Assembly: GCF_003614975.1 (NCBI RefSeq)
Contig: NZ_QZWI01000014.1
Span: 1 to 64,000 of the forward strand
Length of the DNA stretch: 64,000 bases
From: Rahnella bruchi
Lineage (GTDB): Bacteria; Pseudomonadota; Gammaproteobacteria; Enterobacterales; Enterobacteriaceae
Direction of reading: 5' to 3'
The translations under genes and the position numbers were made by a program. Shown piece after piece: positions 25,449-37,156 of the stretch. How positions within the stretch are numbered: position 1 is the stretch's first letter; each line of letters starts with the position of its first letter. The notes under the pieces were generated by a model that was not told the origin of the DNA, ran no database searches, and worked only from the letters and a program-made list of their open reading frames with translations.

Positions 25449-26966
25449 TTACTTGTTCAGCGCCAGACCCTGCAAACGGATCAGCCCGTCGGCGTAAGGC
25501 ACGAAACCGGTCACTTTCTTGTTTATGCCGAAAATGCGCGGTTCGAAATACAGGTACACCAGCGGGTCGTCGATGTTTTCCTGCACGACAATCTGCTTGT
25601 ACAGCGCTTTACGCTTGTCGACGTCGCTGGTCAGACGCGCTTCCTGCAGCCACTGGTCGACCTGCGGATTGCTGTATTTGCCGTCGTTCAGACCGCCTTT
25701 GGTATTGAGGAAAGAGAAAATATTGCCGTCGGGATCGGGACGTCCTGACCAGCCGGACATGCTCATTTTGAATTCACCGCTTTGCTGGCGATCCAGCAGC
25801 GTGGCGTATTCCGTCATTTGCAGATTCAGGTTGATCCCCGCCTCACTGACCATCGCCTGAAGCACCTGCGCAACCTGCTGGGACGTCGGATTGTTGGCGA
25901 CCAGGAAATCAATGGTCAGCGGCGTTTTCACTCCGGCATCAGCCAGCAGCGCTTTGGCTTTTTCGATATCGCGTTTTGGCACCGGCACGTCAGTGTGGTA
26001 AGGACTGGCAGGCGAGAAGGCCTGATTCGCCGGGGTGTATTGCCCCTGGAATACCACCTGGTTCAGTGCGTCGCGGTCAATCGCCAGCGACAGCGCCTGA
26101 CGTACACGGGCATCTTTCGCCAGCGGTGTATTGGTGTTGGCCGTGCCGTTGGCGATGTTAATCGTCAGCCCCATGTACCCCAGGCCGGTGGTGCTGGCCA
26201 GTTGCAGATTGCTGTCGGCTTTAACCGTCGCGGTGTCGCTGGCGGCAATGCCTTCGGTGATATCCAGATCGCCCGCGCGCAGGTTGGCGAGGCGGACGGA
26301 CGCATCCGGGATCGGCAGGAACACCACTTTATCGAAGTGATACGCGCCTTTGTTCCAGTAATTTTCGAAACGCTTAAGCACGATGCGATCCTGCTGAACA
26401 CGGCTGACAAACTCATACGGGCCGGAACAGACCGGATGCGCCGCCACGTTGCCTTTGGCCGTGGCTGCCGGGGCCATCATGGTGCCCGCACGGTCAGTCA
26501 GTTGCATCAGCAGCGCGGCGTCAGCGGTTTTCAGGTGGAAAACGACGGTGTACGGTGCGGTAGCTTCCACGGATTCTATTGACGACAGCTCACTTTTACG
26601 CAGGGAACCCGGCAGCGTCAGATAGCGTTCGATATTGTATTTCACCGACTGCGCATCGAATTTTTCGCCATCCTGGAAGGTCACGCCTTCACGCAAATTC
26701 ATGGTCAGCGTTTTTCCGTCATCGCTGTACGCCCAGTCTTTCGCCAGACCCGGCACAATTTGCAGATGCTGATCGACATCCACCAGACGCTCGCACATGG
26801 CGCTGAACACGAAACGCCCGTAATAGGTGCGCGCCGTGGCCGGATCCAGCATGTCAGGATCGCTGCCAAGGCCGATGCGCAGGGTGCTTTCCGCATGGGC
26901 GAGGCCCGCAGACGTCAGCAACATTAAGGCCGGAATGCAGGCGGTTAAGCGGGGTGCAAATCTCAT
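25449..26966 (-). CDS. Periplasmic substrate-binding protein (SBP_bac_5) of the ggt operon
   Basis: This 505-residue extracytoplasmic solute receptor has a signal peptide ending GLAHA|ESTLRIG at about residue 25. Family motifs are VTFQDGEKFDAQSVKYNIERY, CSGPYEF, VRQALSLAIDRDAL and GWSGRPDPDGNIF near the ligand pocket. The last stretch differs from GsiB, suggesting a different ligand. It starts inside the last bases of the upstream ATPase gene (4-bp overlap) and is followed 17 bp later by the DppB-type permease. Confidence 0.9.
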   Translation of the reverse strand: MRFAPRLTACIPALMLLTSAGLAHAESTLRIGLGSDPDMLDPATARTYYGRFVFSAMCERLVDVDQHLQIVPGLAKDWAYSDDGKTLTMNLREGVTFQDGEKFDAQSVKYNIERYLTLPGSLRKSELSSIESVEATAPYTVVFHLKTADAALLMQLTDRAGTMMAPAATAKGNVAAHPVCSGPYEFVSRVQQDRIVLKRFENYWNKGAYHFDKVVFLPIPDASVRLANLRAGDLDITEGIAASDTATVKADSNLQLASTTGLGYMGLTINIANGTANTNTPLAKDARVRQALSLAIDRDALNQVVFQGQYTPANQAFSPASPYHTDVPVPKRDIEKAKALLADAGVKTPLTIDFLVANNPTSQQVAQVLQAMVSEAGINLNLQMTEYATLLDRQQSGEFKMSMSGWSGRPDPDGNIFSFLNTKGGLNDGKYSNPQVDQWLQEARLTSDVDKRKALYKQIVVQENIDDPLVYLYFEPRIFGINKKVTGFVPYADGLIRLQGLALNK

Positions 26967-28078
26967 GGTCGGGTTCCTTGGGTTGATGTCGGAGTGGAAA
27001 GTGAAAGCCGGTTCTGGCTCGCCTGTTCAAACAGCGCACGCCGTAAGGTGAAAGCGGCGGACGGCGGCGGAACCAGCACAGAAGTGCGATCCCGTTGCAG
27101 TTCGCTCCAGCGGTGGCAGGCCACCATGCGGTTGTCACTGACAGTTTCAAGTTGCGGTTCCACCTTCCGGCATTCGTCGGTGGCGTACGCGCAGCGGGTA
27201 TGGAAACGGCAGCCGGCGGGCATATTGGCCGGATTGGGCATATCGCCTTGCAACAATGGCACCGGGCGTTTAATGCCGGGCGCGAGCTGCGGCGCGGAGG
27301 CAATCAGCGCCTGGGTATACGGGTGCAGCGGCTGGTCGAAAATGTCGTCGGTGCTGGCGAGTTCGACGATCTGTCCGAGGTACATCACCGCCACGCGGTC
27401 GCTCATATGGCGGATCACTGCCAGACCGTGGGCGACGACAATCATCGTCAGGCCAAACTGCTGTTTGAGGTTTTCCAGCAGATTGACCACCTGCGCCTGT
27501 ACCGACACATCCAGCGCGGACACCGGTTCGTCGCCCAGCAGCAGCTTTGGCGAAGAGGCCAGCGCGCGGGCAATGCCGATACGCTGGCGCTGACCGCCGG
27601 AAAATTCATGCGGATAACGGTTGCTGAACGCAGCGGGCAGGCCGACGGTCGTCAGCAGTTCGCGTACTTTTGCCTGCCGGTCCGCTTTGCCGCTGACAAT
27701 GTTGTGCAGCCACAGCGGCTCGCCAACGATTTCTTCTACCGTCATGCGCGGATTGAGGGAGGCGAACGGATCCTGAAAAATGATTTGCAGGTCACGGCGC
27801 AGCATTTTCATCTGGTCAGCGGAAAACTGTTTCAGGTTTTCGCCTTCATAAAACACGTCGCCTTCGGTGGCGTTGAGCAACTGCAATAACAGGCGGCCAA
27901 GCGTGGATTTACCGGAGCCGGATTCGCCGACAATCGCCAGCGTTTCGCCGTGCCAGACGCGCAGCGAAACGCGATCCACCGCCTGCACGATTTTCGGTTT
28001 AGTAAACAGCGTCGAAGGGCCTTTGAAAACTTTGGTCAGCCCGGCGGCTTCCAGAATGGGACGGGGGGCGAGACTCAT
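26963..28078 (-). CDS. ABC transporter ATP-binding protein (DppF/OppF-like) of the ggt operon
   Basis: This 371-residue ATPase has Walker [10 protein letters not shown]-loop IIFQDPFASLNPRM, signature FSGGQRQR and Walker B LLLGDEP. The oligopeptide-type C-terminal tail has the Cys motif CRFHTRCAYATDEC. About 45 residues after that tail (to TSTQGTRP) are longer than usual and carry no recognisable domain. It overlaps the neighbouring ATPase and binding-protein genes by 4 bp each. Confidence 0.88.
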   Translation of the reverse strand: MSLAPRPILEAAGLTKVFKGPSTLFTKPKIVQAVDRVSLRVWHGETLAIVGESGSGKSTLGRLLLQLLNATEGDVFYEGENLKQFSADQMKMLRRDLQIIFQDPFASLNPRMTVEEIVGEPLWLHNIVSGKADRQAKVRELLTTVGLPAAFSNRYPHEFSGGQRQRIGIARALASSPKLLLGDEPVSALDVSVQAQVVNLLENLKQQFGLTMIVVAHGLAVIRHMSDRVAVMYLGQIVELASTDDIFDQPLHPYTQALIASAPQLAPGIKRPVPLLQGDMPNPANMPAGCRFHTRCAYATDECRKVEPQLETVSDNRMVACHRWSELQRDRTSVLVPPPSAAFTLRRALFEQASQNRLSLSTPTSTQGTRP

Positions 28079-29097
28079 GCGCAGGCTCCTTCAGCGGACA
28101 GGGCGAAAAAATTTTCCAGCGGCGCATAGAAACAGGCGACGTGGTGCGAGGACTGATGCAGCGGACGCAGCGCCGGTCGCTCCTGATGACAGCGCGTATC
28201 GGCAAACGGACAGCGCGTGGAAAACCGGCAGCCCTGTGGCATATCTTTTGGCAGCGGCACCGCACCGGGAATAGTCGAAAGCGCACCCTGACGTGAGGCA
28301 AGCGACGGCATCGACCCCATCAGCCCGATGGTGTACGGGTGCTGCGGATTATTGAAAATATCGGCCACCAGCCCCTGTTCGACGATTTGTCCGGCATACA
28401 TGACCGCCACGCTGTCGGCGACTTCCGCCACCACCCCGAGATCGTGCGTGATCAGCAATAATGCACTGCCGGTTTCCTGCTGAATGCGGTTGAGCAGGGC
28501 GAGGATCTGCGCCTGAATGGTGACGTCCAGTGCGGTTGTCGGTTCATCGGCAATCAGTAATTGCGGACGGTTGATCAGCGCCATCGCAATCATCACACGC
28601 TGGCGCATACCGCCGGAAAGCTGGTGCGGATAGGCATCCATCCGCAATTCCGGTGCAGGAATTTGGACCTTTTTCAGAATTTCCAGCGCCTGCATCCGTG
28701 CCTGTTTTTTATCGGTGCCCTGATGGCGCATCACGGCCTCTGCCAGCTGATCGCCAAGCGTCAGTGCCGGATTGAGAGAGGTCATCGGCTCCTGAAAAAT
28801 CATCGCCAGTTCCTGACCCCGCAGGTCGGCATACTGACGCTCAGACAGCCCGAGCAGCGAGGTGTCGTTGAGGCGGATTTCGCCCTGCAATACTTTGGCG
28901 CTGGCGGGCAATAACCCCATCAGCGCCAGCGACGTCACGCTTTTTCCGCAACCGGATTCCCCGACCAGCGCCAGCGTTTTCCCGGCTTCAAGCTGTAAGG
29001 AAATACCGTCGAGCACGGTTGCCGGGGAACCGGAAAACTGCACCCGCAGGTCGCTGATATTTAACAGCGGCGTGACGGATTTGGCCGGGTCAGTCAT
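28075..29097 (-). CDS. ABC transporter ATP-binding protein (DppD/OppD-like) of the ggt operon
   Basis: This 340-residue ATPase has Walker [23 protein letters not shown], signature LSGGMRQR, Walker [13 protein letters not shown] and C-terminal Cys motif [14 protein letters not shown]. The start at 29097 (MTDPAKS) has AGGA 8 bp upstream and overlaps the end of the regulator gene by 8 bp, so the regulator and transporter are one transcript. Confidence 0.88.
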   Translation of the reverse strand: MTDPAKSVTPLLNISDLRVQFSGSPATVLDGISLQLEAGKTLALVGESGCGKSVTSLALMGLLPASAKVLQGEIRLNDTSLLGLSERQYADLRGQELAMIFQEPMTSLNPALTLGDQLAEAVMRHQGTDKKQARMQALEILKKVQIPAPELRMDAYPHQLSGGMRQRVMIAMALINRPQLLIADEPTTALDVTIQAQILALLNRIQQETGSALLLITHDLGVVAEVADSVAVMYAGQIVEQGLVADIFNNPQHPYTIGLMGSMPSLASRQGALSTIPGAVPLPKDMPQGCRFSTRCPFADTRCHQERPALRPLHQSSHHVACFYAPLENFFALSAEGACA

Positions 29098-29824
29098 CAG
29101 TAAAATCCTCGTCGTCATCATTGAGGGTGGAAAGAAACGCCTGTTGCAGCGCCAGAAGGTGCTCGCGCATCACTCTGGCGGCCTCTTTCGGCTGGCGTGC
29201 GGCAATGTGTTCTACGATACGTTCGTGATGGTCGTCGTAACGGTTCAGCCGTTCCTGATTTCGCGCGGCGTTTCGCACCGCCAGCCAGCTCGGGTCACGG
29301 CGGATGGCATCGACAGCATCAAACAATCCGAGCAGCAGCCGGTTACCGGCGGCATCAGCAATCGCGCGGTGAAAGGCGCTGTCCCAAAGCTCAATCTGAT
29401 CCGGATCGCCGCGCGACATGGTTTTCACTTTGTCGAGTAAACGGCGCATCAGCTGGATTTGTTCCGGCGTGGCGCGCAGTGCGGCGTATTTCGCCAGCCC
29501 CGGTTCGATTTGCAAACGTGCTTCCATCACTTCCTGCAAGTTCGATTGTTTCGGCAACGTCTGCAAACTCAGCGGTTGCGCAGGGCCATTCGGGCCGATA
29601 AACGTGCCTTTGCCCTGTTTGCGCCACACACGACCTTCTTCTTCCAGCACGTCCAGCGCGCGGCGAATTTCACGGCGTCCGACATCAAACATCTGCATCA
29701 GATCCCGTTCCGCGGGCAGCGGCTGGGTTTGATCCGGATGTTGCTGTATCAGCTGGCGCAACTGCTCCAGAGCTGAACTGGACGTTCCGTTAGAAGGGGG
29801 CAGCGCCCCGGAATTTGTTGGCAT
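29090..29824 (-). CDS. GntR-family (FadR subfamily) regulator of the ggt operon
   Basis: This is a 244-residue regulator. The N-terminal winged helix (about 20-85) contains LPAERDLMQMFDVGRREIRRAL. The C-terminal all-helical FCD domain has the metal-binding residues typical of this subfamily (WDSAFHRAIADAAGN, HHERIVEHI, REHL). It heads the operon and probably controls it from the palindrome 52 bp before its own start. FCD-type ligands are usually organic acids or amino-acid derivatives. Confidence 0.9.
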   Translation of the reverse strand: MPTNSGALPPSNGTSSSALEQLRQLIQQHPDQTQPLPAERDLMQMFDVGRREIRRALDVLEEEGRVWRKQGKGTFIGPNGPAQPLSLQTLPKQSNLQEVMEARLQIEPGLAKYAALRATPEQIQLMRRLLDKVKTMSRGDPDQIELWDSAFHRAIADAAGNRLLLGLFDAVDAIRRDPSWLAVRNAARNQERLNRYDDHHERIVEHIAARQPKEAARVMREHLLALQQAFLSTLNDDDEDFTDD

Positions 29825-29875
29825 ATTTCAGTTTCCCGTCGGGAATTAAATCGTTAATCAGTCCATTGCATTTTC

Positions 29876-29898
29876 TGAACCAATTTTGTAATGGTTCA
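29876..29898. promoter_or_regulatory. Perfect inverted repeat, likely operator of the GntR regulator
   Basis: TGAACCA-N9-TGGTTCA, 7-bp perfect arms. The flanks also mirror each other (TTTTCT on the left, AGAAAA on the right). It lies 52-74 bp before the regulator start, where an autoregulatory operator is expected. Confidence 0.6.
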
Positions 29899-30265
29899 TG
29901 AGAAAATTTTGCAAAAAGGAGAATTTGTTTTTAATTTCAAATGACTAAAAATCACTCGCCTGAGTCGGGATGCTGTATTTGTGTTTATAACGCATTGATA
30001 TTTAGCCGATATGCACAAGTGTAGTGCGTTAAATTAATGTTAACGGATCGTAATGGTGCGGGATTTCGCGGTATGAGAAGTAGATCAAATAAGCGTAATA
30101 AGTTGGCTAATGGTTCGCTATATCGTTGCTTCACCAAAGAAGGAAAGGGTCGGGTGGGGTATTAAGGAATAATTCGCAAGTCGGAACGGATGCGGGCAGT
30201 GGTTTCGTCTGCAAGTTTGTGACTACGGGTGAGGTTTTCGCAGGATAACCAGGAAATTCTGGTCA

Positions 30266-30293
30266 GCTCCCTCCCCTGCGAAGGGGGAGGAGC
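30266..30293. repeat. REP-like GC-rich hairpin
   Basis: GCTCCCTCCCC, loop TGCGAA, GGGGGAGGAGC. The inverse orientation of the loop (TGCGAA rather than TTCGCA) shows the element is flipped relative to 10667. Confidence 0.75.
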
Positions 30294-30333
30294 AGGTCAA
30301 CACCCACTTCCGGTGTGGAAGGAAACACGGTCA

Positions 30334-30360
30334 GCTCGCTCCCCTTGGCAGGGGGGGTGC
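30334..30360. repeat. Degenerate REP-like hairpin
   Basis: CTCGCTCCCC-TTGGCA-GGGGGGG with a decayed outer stem. The preceding GGTCAGCTC is shared with the copy 70 bp to the left, so this looks like a local duplication. Confidence 0.55.
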
Positions 30361-30443
30361 AAAAACAATCGTCAGAAATAACAGCCATATATACCGCTTA
30401 TCCCCCGATCACTCCCGACAAAAACCGTGTTTAATACTTATTA

Positions 30444-32528
30444 TCAGAGGGGTGCAAACCCAATCAGTCTTGACTCTGAGGGCTGAGGCCGTCCGAAGAA
30501 ATAGCCCTGAAACAGCGTGCAACCTTCTTCTTTAAGACGCCGGAACTGCTCGTCGGTTTCGACACCTTCTGCCGTGGTCTGAATGTCCAGACTGCGACTC
30601 ATCCCGGTGATGGCACGGATAATCGCCAGCGCTTCGCGGCTATCCTGCATGTCATTGATGAATGACCGGTCGATTTTGATTTTATCGAACGGGAATGACC
30701 GCAGATAACTCAGCGAGGAATAACCGGTGCCGAAATCGTCCAGTGCAATGCGCACGCCGAGCGATTTCAGTTTCCGCAGGGTGCTGATGTTACCCAGCGT
30801 ATTGTCGAGCAATACTGATTCGGTGATTTCCACTTCAAGGCGCGAGGGATCCAGCCCCGACGCTTCCAGCGCTGATTCCACCACAGACACCAGTCCGCTG
30901 TTTTTAAACTGGATTGGCGAAAGGTTTACCGCAACGGTCTGATTGCCTTTCCAGGTGGTGGCTTCGCGACAGGCTTCGTGCAGAGCAAATGATCCCAGAC
31001 TGTGAATAAGCCCCGTTTCTTCAGCAATCGGAATGAAATCGACCGGCATAATCAGCCCATTTTCCGGGTGCTGCCAGCGCATCAGTGCCTCATATCCGAT
31101 CACTTCATCATGACGCGCGTCGGTGATCGGCTGATAGTAAAGCCGCAGCTGATTACAGGTGATCGCATCACGTAAATCCATTTCCACCACCCGGCGTTTG
31201 CGGGCAGCTGCGTCCATTTCGATACGGAAATCTTCGTAGCGGTTACGGCCATTACGTTTGGCTTCGTACAGCGCCATATCGGCACAACGCAGCAACTGAT
31301 CGGGCGTGTTTTCTGTCGAATCTGCCAGTGCGATACCGATGCTCAGGCCGACAGAAAGGGAATGACCGTCGATAATCACCGGCGGACGCACCGATTCAAT
31401 CAGACGTTTGGAAATCTGATGGGCCGCTGAAATGTCTTTCAGCCCCGGCAGCACCACGGCAAATTCGTCGCCGCCAATGCGCGCCAGCGTATCGTCATCA
31501 CGCAGCGTCATGCGCAGGCGTTTGGAAATTGCGCGCAGCAGTTCATCACCAATCTGATGGCCCAGCGCATCGTTGACGTTTTTAAAGTTATCGAGATCCA
31601 GACACAGCGTGGCGGTGTGACTGTGGGTATAACTGTCACGCTGTAAAGCTTCGCTTAAACGCTGACTGAACAGAATGCGGTTCGGCAGACTGGTGAGATT
31701 ATCGTGATGCGCCATGTGGTGAATACGGGCGTGCGCGGCCTGCTGGTCGGTTACGTCGTCGGCGATCATCATCACGTAACTGGTCTGCGGATCGTGCCCG
31801 CGGATCACCGAGCTGGTGGTCTGCAACGTGCGGTCACCGATGGCGGTCATCAGTTGCTGTTCGCTGCGGTGGACACCTTCCGCGCGCAGGCATTCGTCCG
31901 ACTGCTTATTGATAAAAGTGCTCAGCCCGACGCCCATACAATCCTGCGGACGTTTGCCGAGCATTTTTTCACGTGAAATGCCCAGTAAACGTTCAGCCTG
32001 ACGGTTCACCAGCAAGATCTCGCGGGAAACCGCATTCTCAACAATCACCGATGACGGAATATTGGCGATGACCGTATTCAGAAACTGCGAGAGGGAGGCG
32101 AGCTGTTCACTGTTGGACTCAGCCAGTTCTTTGGCCTGCAACAGCGCCTGTTCGGTTTCACGACGTTCAGTCACATCGCGGGTGATCTTGGCAAAACCGA
32201 TGATTTCACCGGCTTCGCGCAGCGCTTCAATAATGATATGCGCCCAGAAAAGAGAGCCATCTTTGCGCTGTCGCCAGCCTTCGGATTCGTAACGACCCGT
32301 TTCGCGTGCTGTTTCCAGACCGTGCTGCGGCCAGCCACTTTTGCGATCTTCCTCGGTGTAAAAGCACGAGAAATGTTTTCCGACCACTTCCTCGGGCGTA
32401 TAACCTTTTGCCCGCTGCGCACCGGCATTCCAGTTCGCAATAATGCCATCGGGTTTAAGCATGTAAATCGCGTAGTCTTCTACGCGCTGAACCAGCAACC
32501 GATACAATACATCAGAATCTTCGCTCAT
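30444..32528 (-). CDS. PAS-PAS-GGDEF-EAL cyclic-di-GMP signalling protein
   Basis: This is a 694-residue soluble protein with no membrane helices. A PAS/PAC sensor domain occupies about 10-122 and a second PAS about 145-262. The diguanylate cyclase domain follows (about 265-435) with intact GGDEF at 352-356 and the inhibitory RxxD site at 343-346. The phosphodiesterase domain (about 445-690) has intact EAL at 480-482, DDFGTGYSSL and EGVET. Both activities could therefore be functional, with the PAS input deciding the net effect. It stands alone. A 16-bp palindrome lies about 156 bp upstream. Confidence 0.92.
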   Translation of the reverse strand: MSEDSDVLYRLLVQRVEDYAIYMLKPDGIIANWNAGAQRAKGYTPEEVVGKHFSCFYTEEDRKSGWPQHGLETARETGRYESEGWRQRKDGSLFWAHIIIEALREAGEIIGFAKITRDVTERRETEQALLQAKELAESNSEQLASLSQFLNTVIANIPSSVIVENAVSREILLVNRQAERLLGISREKMLGKRPQDCMGVGLSTFINKQSDECLRAEGVHRSEQQLMTAIGDRTLQTTSSVIRGHDPQTSYVMMIADDVTDQQAAHARIHHMAHHDNLTSLPNRILFSQRLSEALQRDSYTHSHTATLCLDLDNFKNVNDALGHQIGDELLRAISKRLRMTLRDDDTLARIGGDEFAVVLPGLKDISAAHQISKRLIESVRPPVIIDGHSLSVGLSIGIALADSTENTPDQLLRCADMALYEAKRNGRNRYEDFRIEMDAAARKRRVVEMDLRDAITCNQLRLYYQPITDARHDEVIGYEALMRWQHPENGLIMPVDFIPIAEETGLIHSLGSFALHEACREATTWKGNQTVAVNLSPIQFKNSGLVSVVESALEASGLDPSRLEVEITESVLLDNTLGNISTLRKLKSLGVRIALDDFGTGYSSLSYLRSFPFDKIKIDRSFINDMQDSREALAIIRAITGMSRSLDIQTTAEGVETDEQFRRLKEEGCTLFQGYFFGRPQPSESRLIGFAPL

Positions 32529-32837
32529 TTTATTTTGCCTGCTAGCCTGCCGCCTTTACGGGGATCCTTCCGTACTAAAGTTCGGCTAAATAGTGCGCCT
32601 GTTCCCGACGCATTTTTGCTGTGATGTGCGGATGAAACGTTAGCATAAGATAATTCTTAGTTCGCCAAATTTTGCTTCTAACGTGCTTAAATTTAAGCAT
32701 ATTTAGCAAAAAGATCGGCCTTAAGTGAAATTTGCTATTTGGCTTTTAACTGGCAGAAGAGTTATCGGCAGGGCGGGAGTTAACTTTAATTAAAAGGCAC
32801 ACAAAGTTCAGGCGTTACAGCGGATTAATGAAGATGT
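32529..32837. other. Gene-free region upstream of the GGDEF-EAL gene, with a 16-bp palindrome
   Basis: About 310 bp without a gene, AT-rich towards its left part. It holds the perfect palindrome TGCTTAAATTTAAGCA (32684-32699), which may be an operator. Nothing else was recognised. Confidence 0.5.
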
Positions 32838-32861
32838 AAAAAAGCCGCAACAAGGTGCGGC
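32838..32861 (-). terminator. Intrinsic terminator of ascG
   Basis: On the minus strand GCCGCA-CCTTGT-TGCGGC is followed by six T. It lies 37 bp after the ascG stop. Confidence 0.85.
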
Positions 32862-32897
32862 GATGGTCGAAATGGCGGGCGGGGGAATTTACGGGAT

Positions 32898-33911
32898 TCA
32901 GTCAGAACTGACTGCGGCTACCGATTCCCGCAGAATAAGTTCCGATACAAATTTATTCTGCTCGGATAAATAACCGCCATCGAGCATGGAAATAATCTGG
33001 CTGATCACTTCGCTGACCATATCGCTGACCGGGTCTTTCACACTCGATAATGCCGGAATAAGAAACGGTGCGGTCGGAATATTATCAAACCCGATCACCG
33101 AAACATCGGCGGGGACGGCAATACCGGCATCGTTTAACGTTTTCATTGCGCCGATGGCCATTTCATCGTTGCTGGCCAGAATAGCGCTGAAAGGTACGCC
33201 GCCTGCGAGCAGGGTTGTCACCGCCGCCGCGCCGCTGATTGCTGACCATTTTCCCTGCACGATCAGCGAATCCTGCACGGCTAAACCGGCAGTGGTTAAT
33301 GCCTCTTTGTAACCGGAAAGACGTTCAATTGCGGTAGGGGAATCCATTGAGCCGGTGATAAAAGCAATATTACGGTGACCGCGTTCAATCAGCGCTCGGG
33401 TGGCCTGAAGACCTGAACCTTTGTGGTCGCAATATATACAATGACTCTGATGTTTTCGTAATTTTCGGTTCACTACCATGACCGGCTTATTATATTTGTC
33501 GATGATTTCATCCATTTCATCGACCGATAAAAAGCGCGGATAAATAATAATGCCGTCGCAGCGCAAGTCATGCAGAAACTGGATGGCTTCCCGTTCTTCT
33601 TCGGCGCTGTGTTTACCATCCACCAGGATCAGTTGTCGCCCGTTGGCATCCAGTTTTTTTGCTGCCTGTGAGATTAACTCGCTGAAATAATTGCCGTTAT
33701 ACAGGGTATTGGTGACCACCAGCCCGATGCACATTGATTTGCTGGTCGCCAGATTGCGCGCCAGCAAATTCGGTCTGTAGCCCGCTTCCTGAATGGCTTT
33801 AAACACCTGATCTTTGGTTTCCTGGCTTACATATCCTTTCCCGGAAAGCACACGGGAAACGGTGGCTTTGGAAACCCCTGCTTTATTAGCCACTTCCTGC
33901 ATTGTTGACAT
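32898..33911 (-). CDS. ascG: LacI-family repressor AscG of the asc beta-glucoside operon
   Basis: This 337-residue repressor is closely similar to E. coli AscG. The HTH is STMQEVANKAGVSKATVSRV followed by LSGKGYVSQETKDQVF and the hinge region YRPNLLARNLA. Shared effector-domain features include DGKHSAEEEREAIQ, DGIIIYPRFLSVDE and ITGSMDSPTAIERL. The start at 33911 (MSTMQEV) corresponds to MTTMLEV in E. coli. It is divergent from ascF and is expected to repress ascFB through sites in the 280-bp gap. Confidence 0.92.
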   Translation of the reverse strand: MSTMQEVANKAGVSKATVSRVLSGKGYVSQETKDQVFKAIQEAGYRPNLLARNLATSKSMCIGLVVTNTLYNGNYFSELISQAAKKLDANGRQLILVDGKHSAEEEREAIQFLHDLRCDGIIIYPRFLSVDEMDEIIDKYNKPVMVVNRKLRKHQSHCIYCDHKGSGLQATRALIERGHRNIAFITGSMDSPTAIERLSGYKEALTTAGLAVQDSLIVQGKWSAISGAAAVTTLLAGGVPFSAILASNDEMAIGAMKTLNDAGIAVPADVSVIGFDNIPTAPFLIPALSSVKDPVSDMVSEVISQIISMLDGGYLSEQNKFVSELILRESVAAVSSD

Positions 33912-34074
33912 CAGCCACACCCAAAAAATGAAAAATTATCTGTCATTCTACACATTCCCCGCGTTTAGCGATGATTTCACCCCCGCTGAACACTATCGGG
34001 AGATCGCCATCACAAAAATAAAACAGCGTTGCAGATTTTTATTGAAGTCATGCATGGAACTGCACATTCTCGTA

Positions 34075-34134
34075 TGAAACCGGTTACCTATCGTTTCACA
34101 AAAATAGAATATTTCATATAAAGCGGTTTCACAG
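34075..34134. promoter_or_regulatory. Candidate AscG operators in the ascG-ascF gap
   Basis: TGAAACCGGTTACC (34075-34088) closely matches the AscG palindrome TGAAACCGGTTTCA. A second half-site CGGTTTCA lies at 34124-34131, 60 bp before the ascF start, and CGTTTCA at 34092-34098. The spacing fits repression of ascFB, possibly also of ascG. Confidence 0.55.
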
Positions 34135-34191
34135 AAGCCAGGGTTTCTGAAAAACATTCATAACATTATGAATCACAGAGAGTTGTCACTC

Positions 34192-37111
<2,920 letters not shown>

Positions 37112-37120
37112 TATTAAAAC

Positions 37121-37149
37121 GGGGAATCGCCACCAGCCGGTTATTCCCC
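37121..37149. terminator. Possible bidirectional terminator between ascB and the second LacI gene
   Basis: GGGGAAT (37121-37127) pairs with ATTCCCC (37143-37149) across a 15-base loop, in a 45-bp gap between two convergent genes. T-runs on either side are short, so the call is tentative. Confidence 0.4.
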
Positions 37150-37156
37150 ATAATCT

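Larger units (their letters stand above)
29900..30443. other. Gene-free stretch between the ggt operon promoter and the GGDEF-EAL gene
   Basis: About 540 bp without a credible gene. The half next to the regulator is AT-rich and should hold the operon promoter. The other half has two REP-like hairpins and then ordinary sequence to the end of the GGDEF-EAL gene. Confidence 0.6.
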
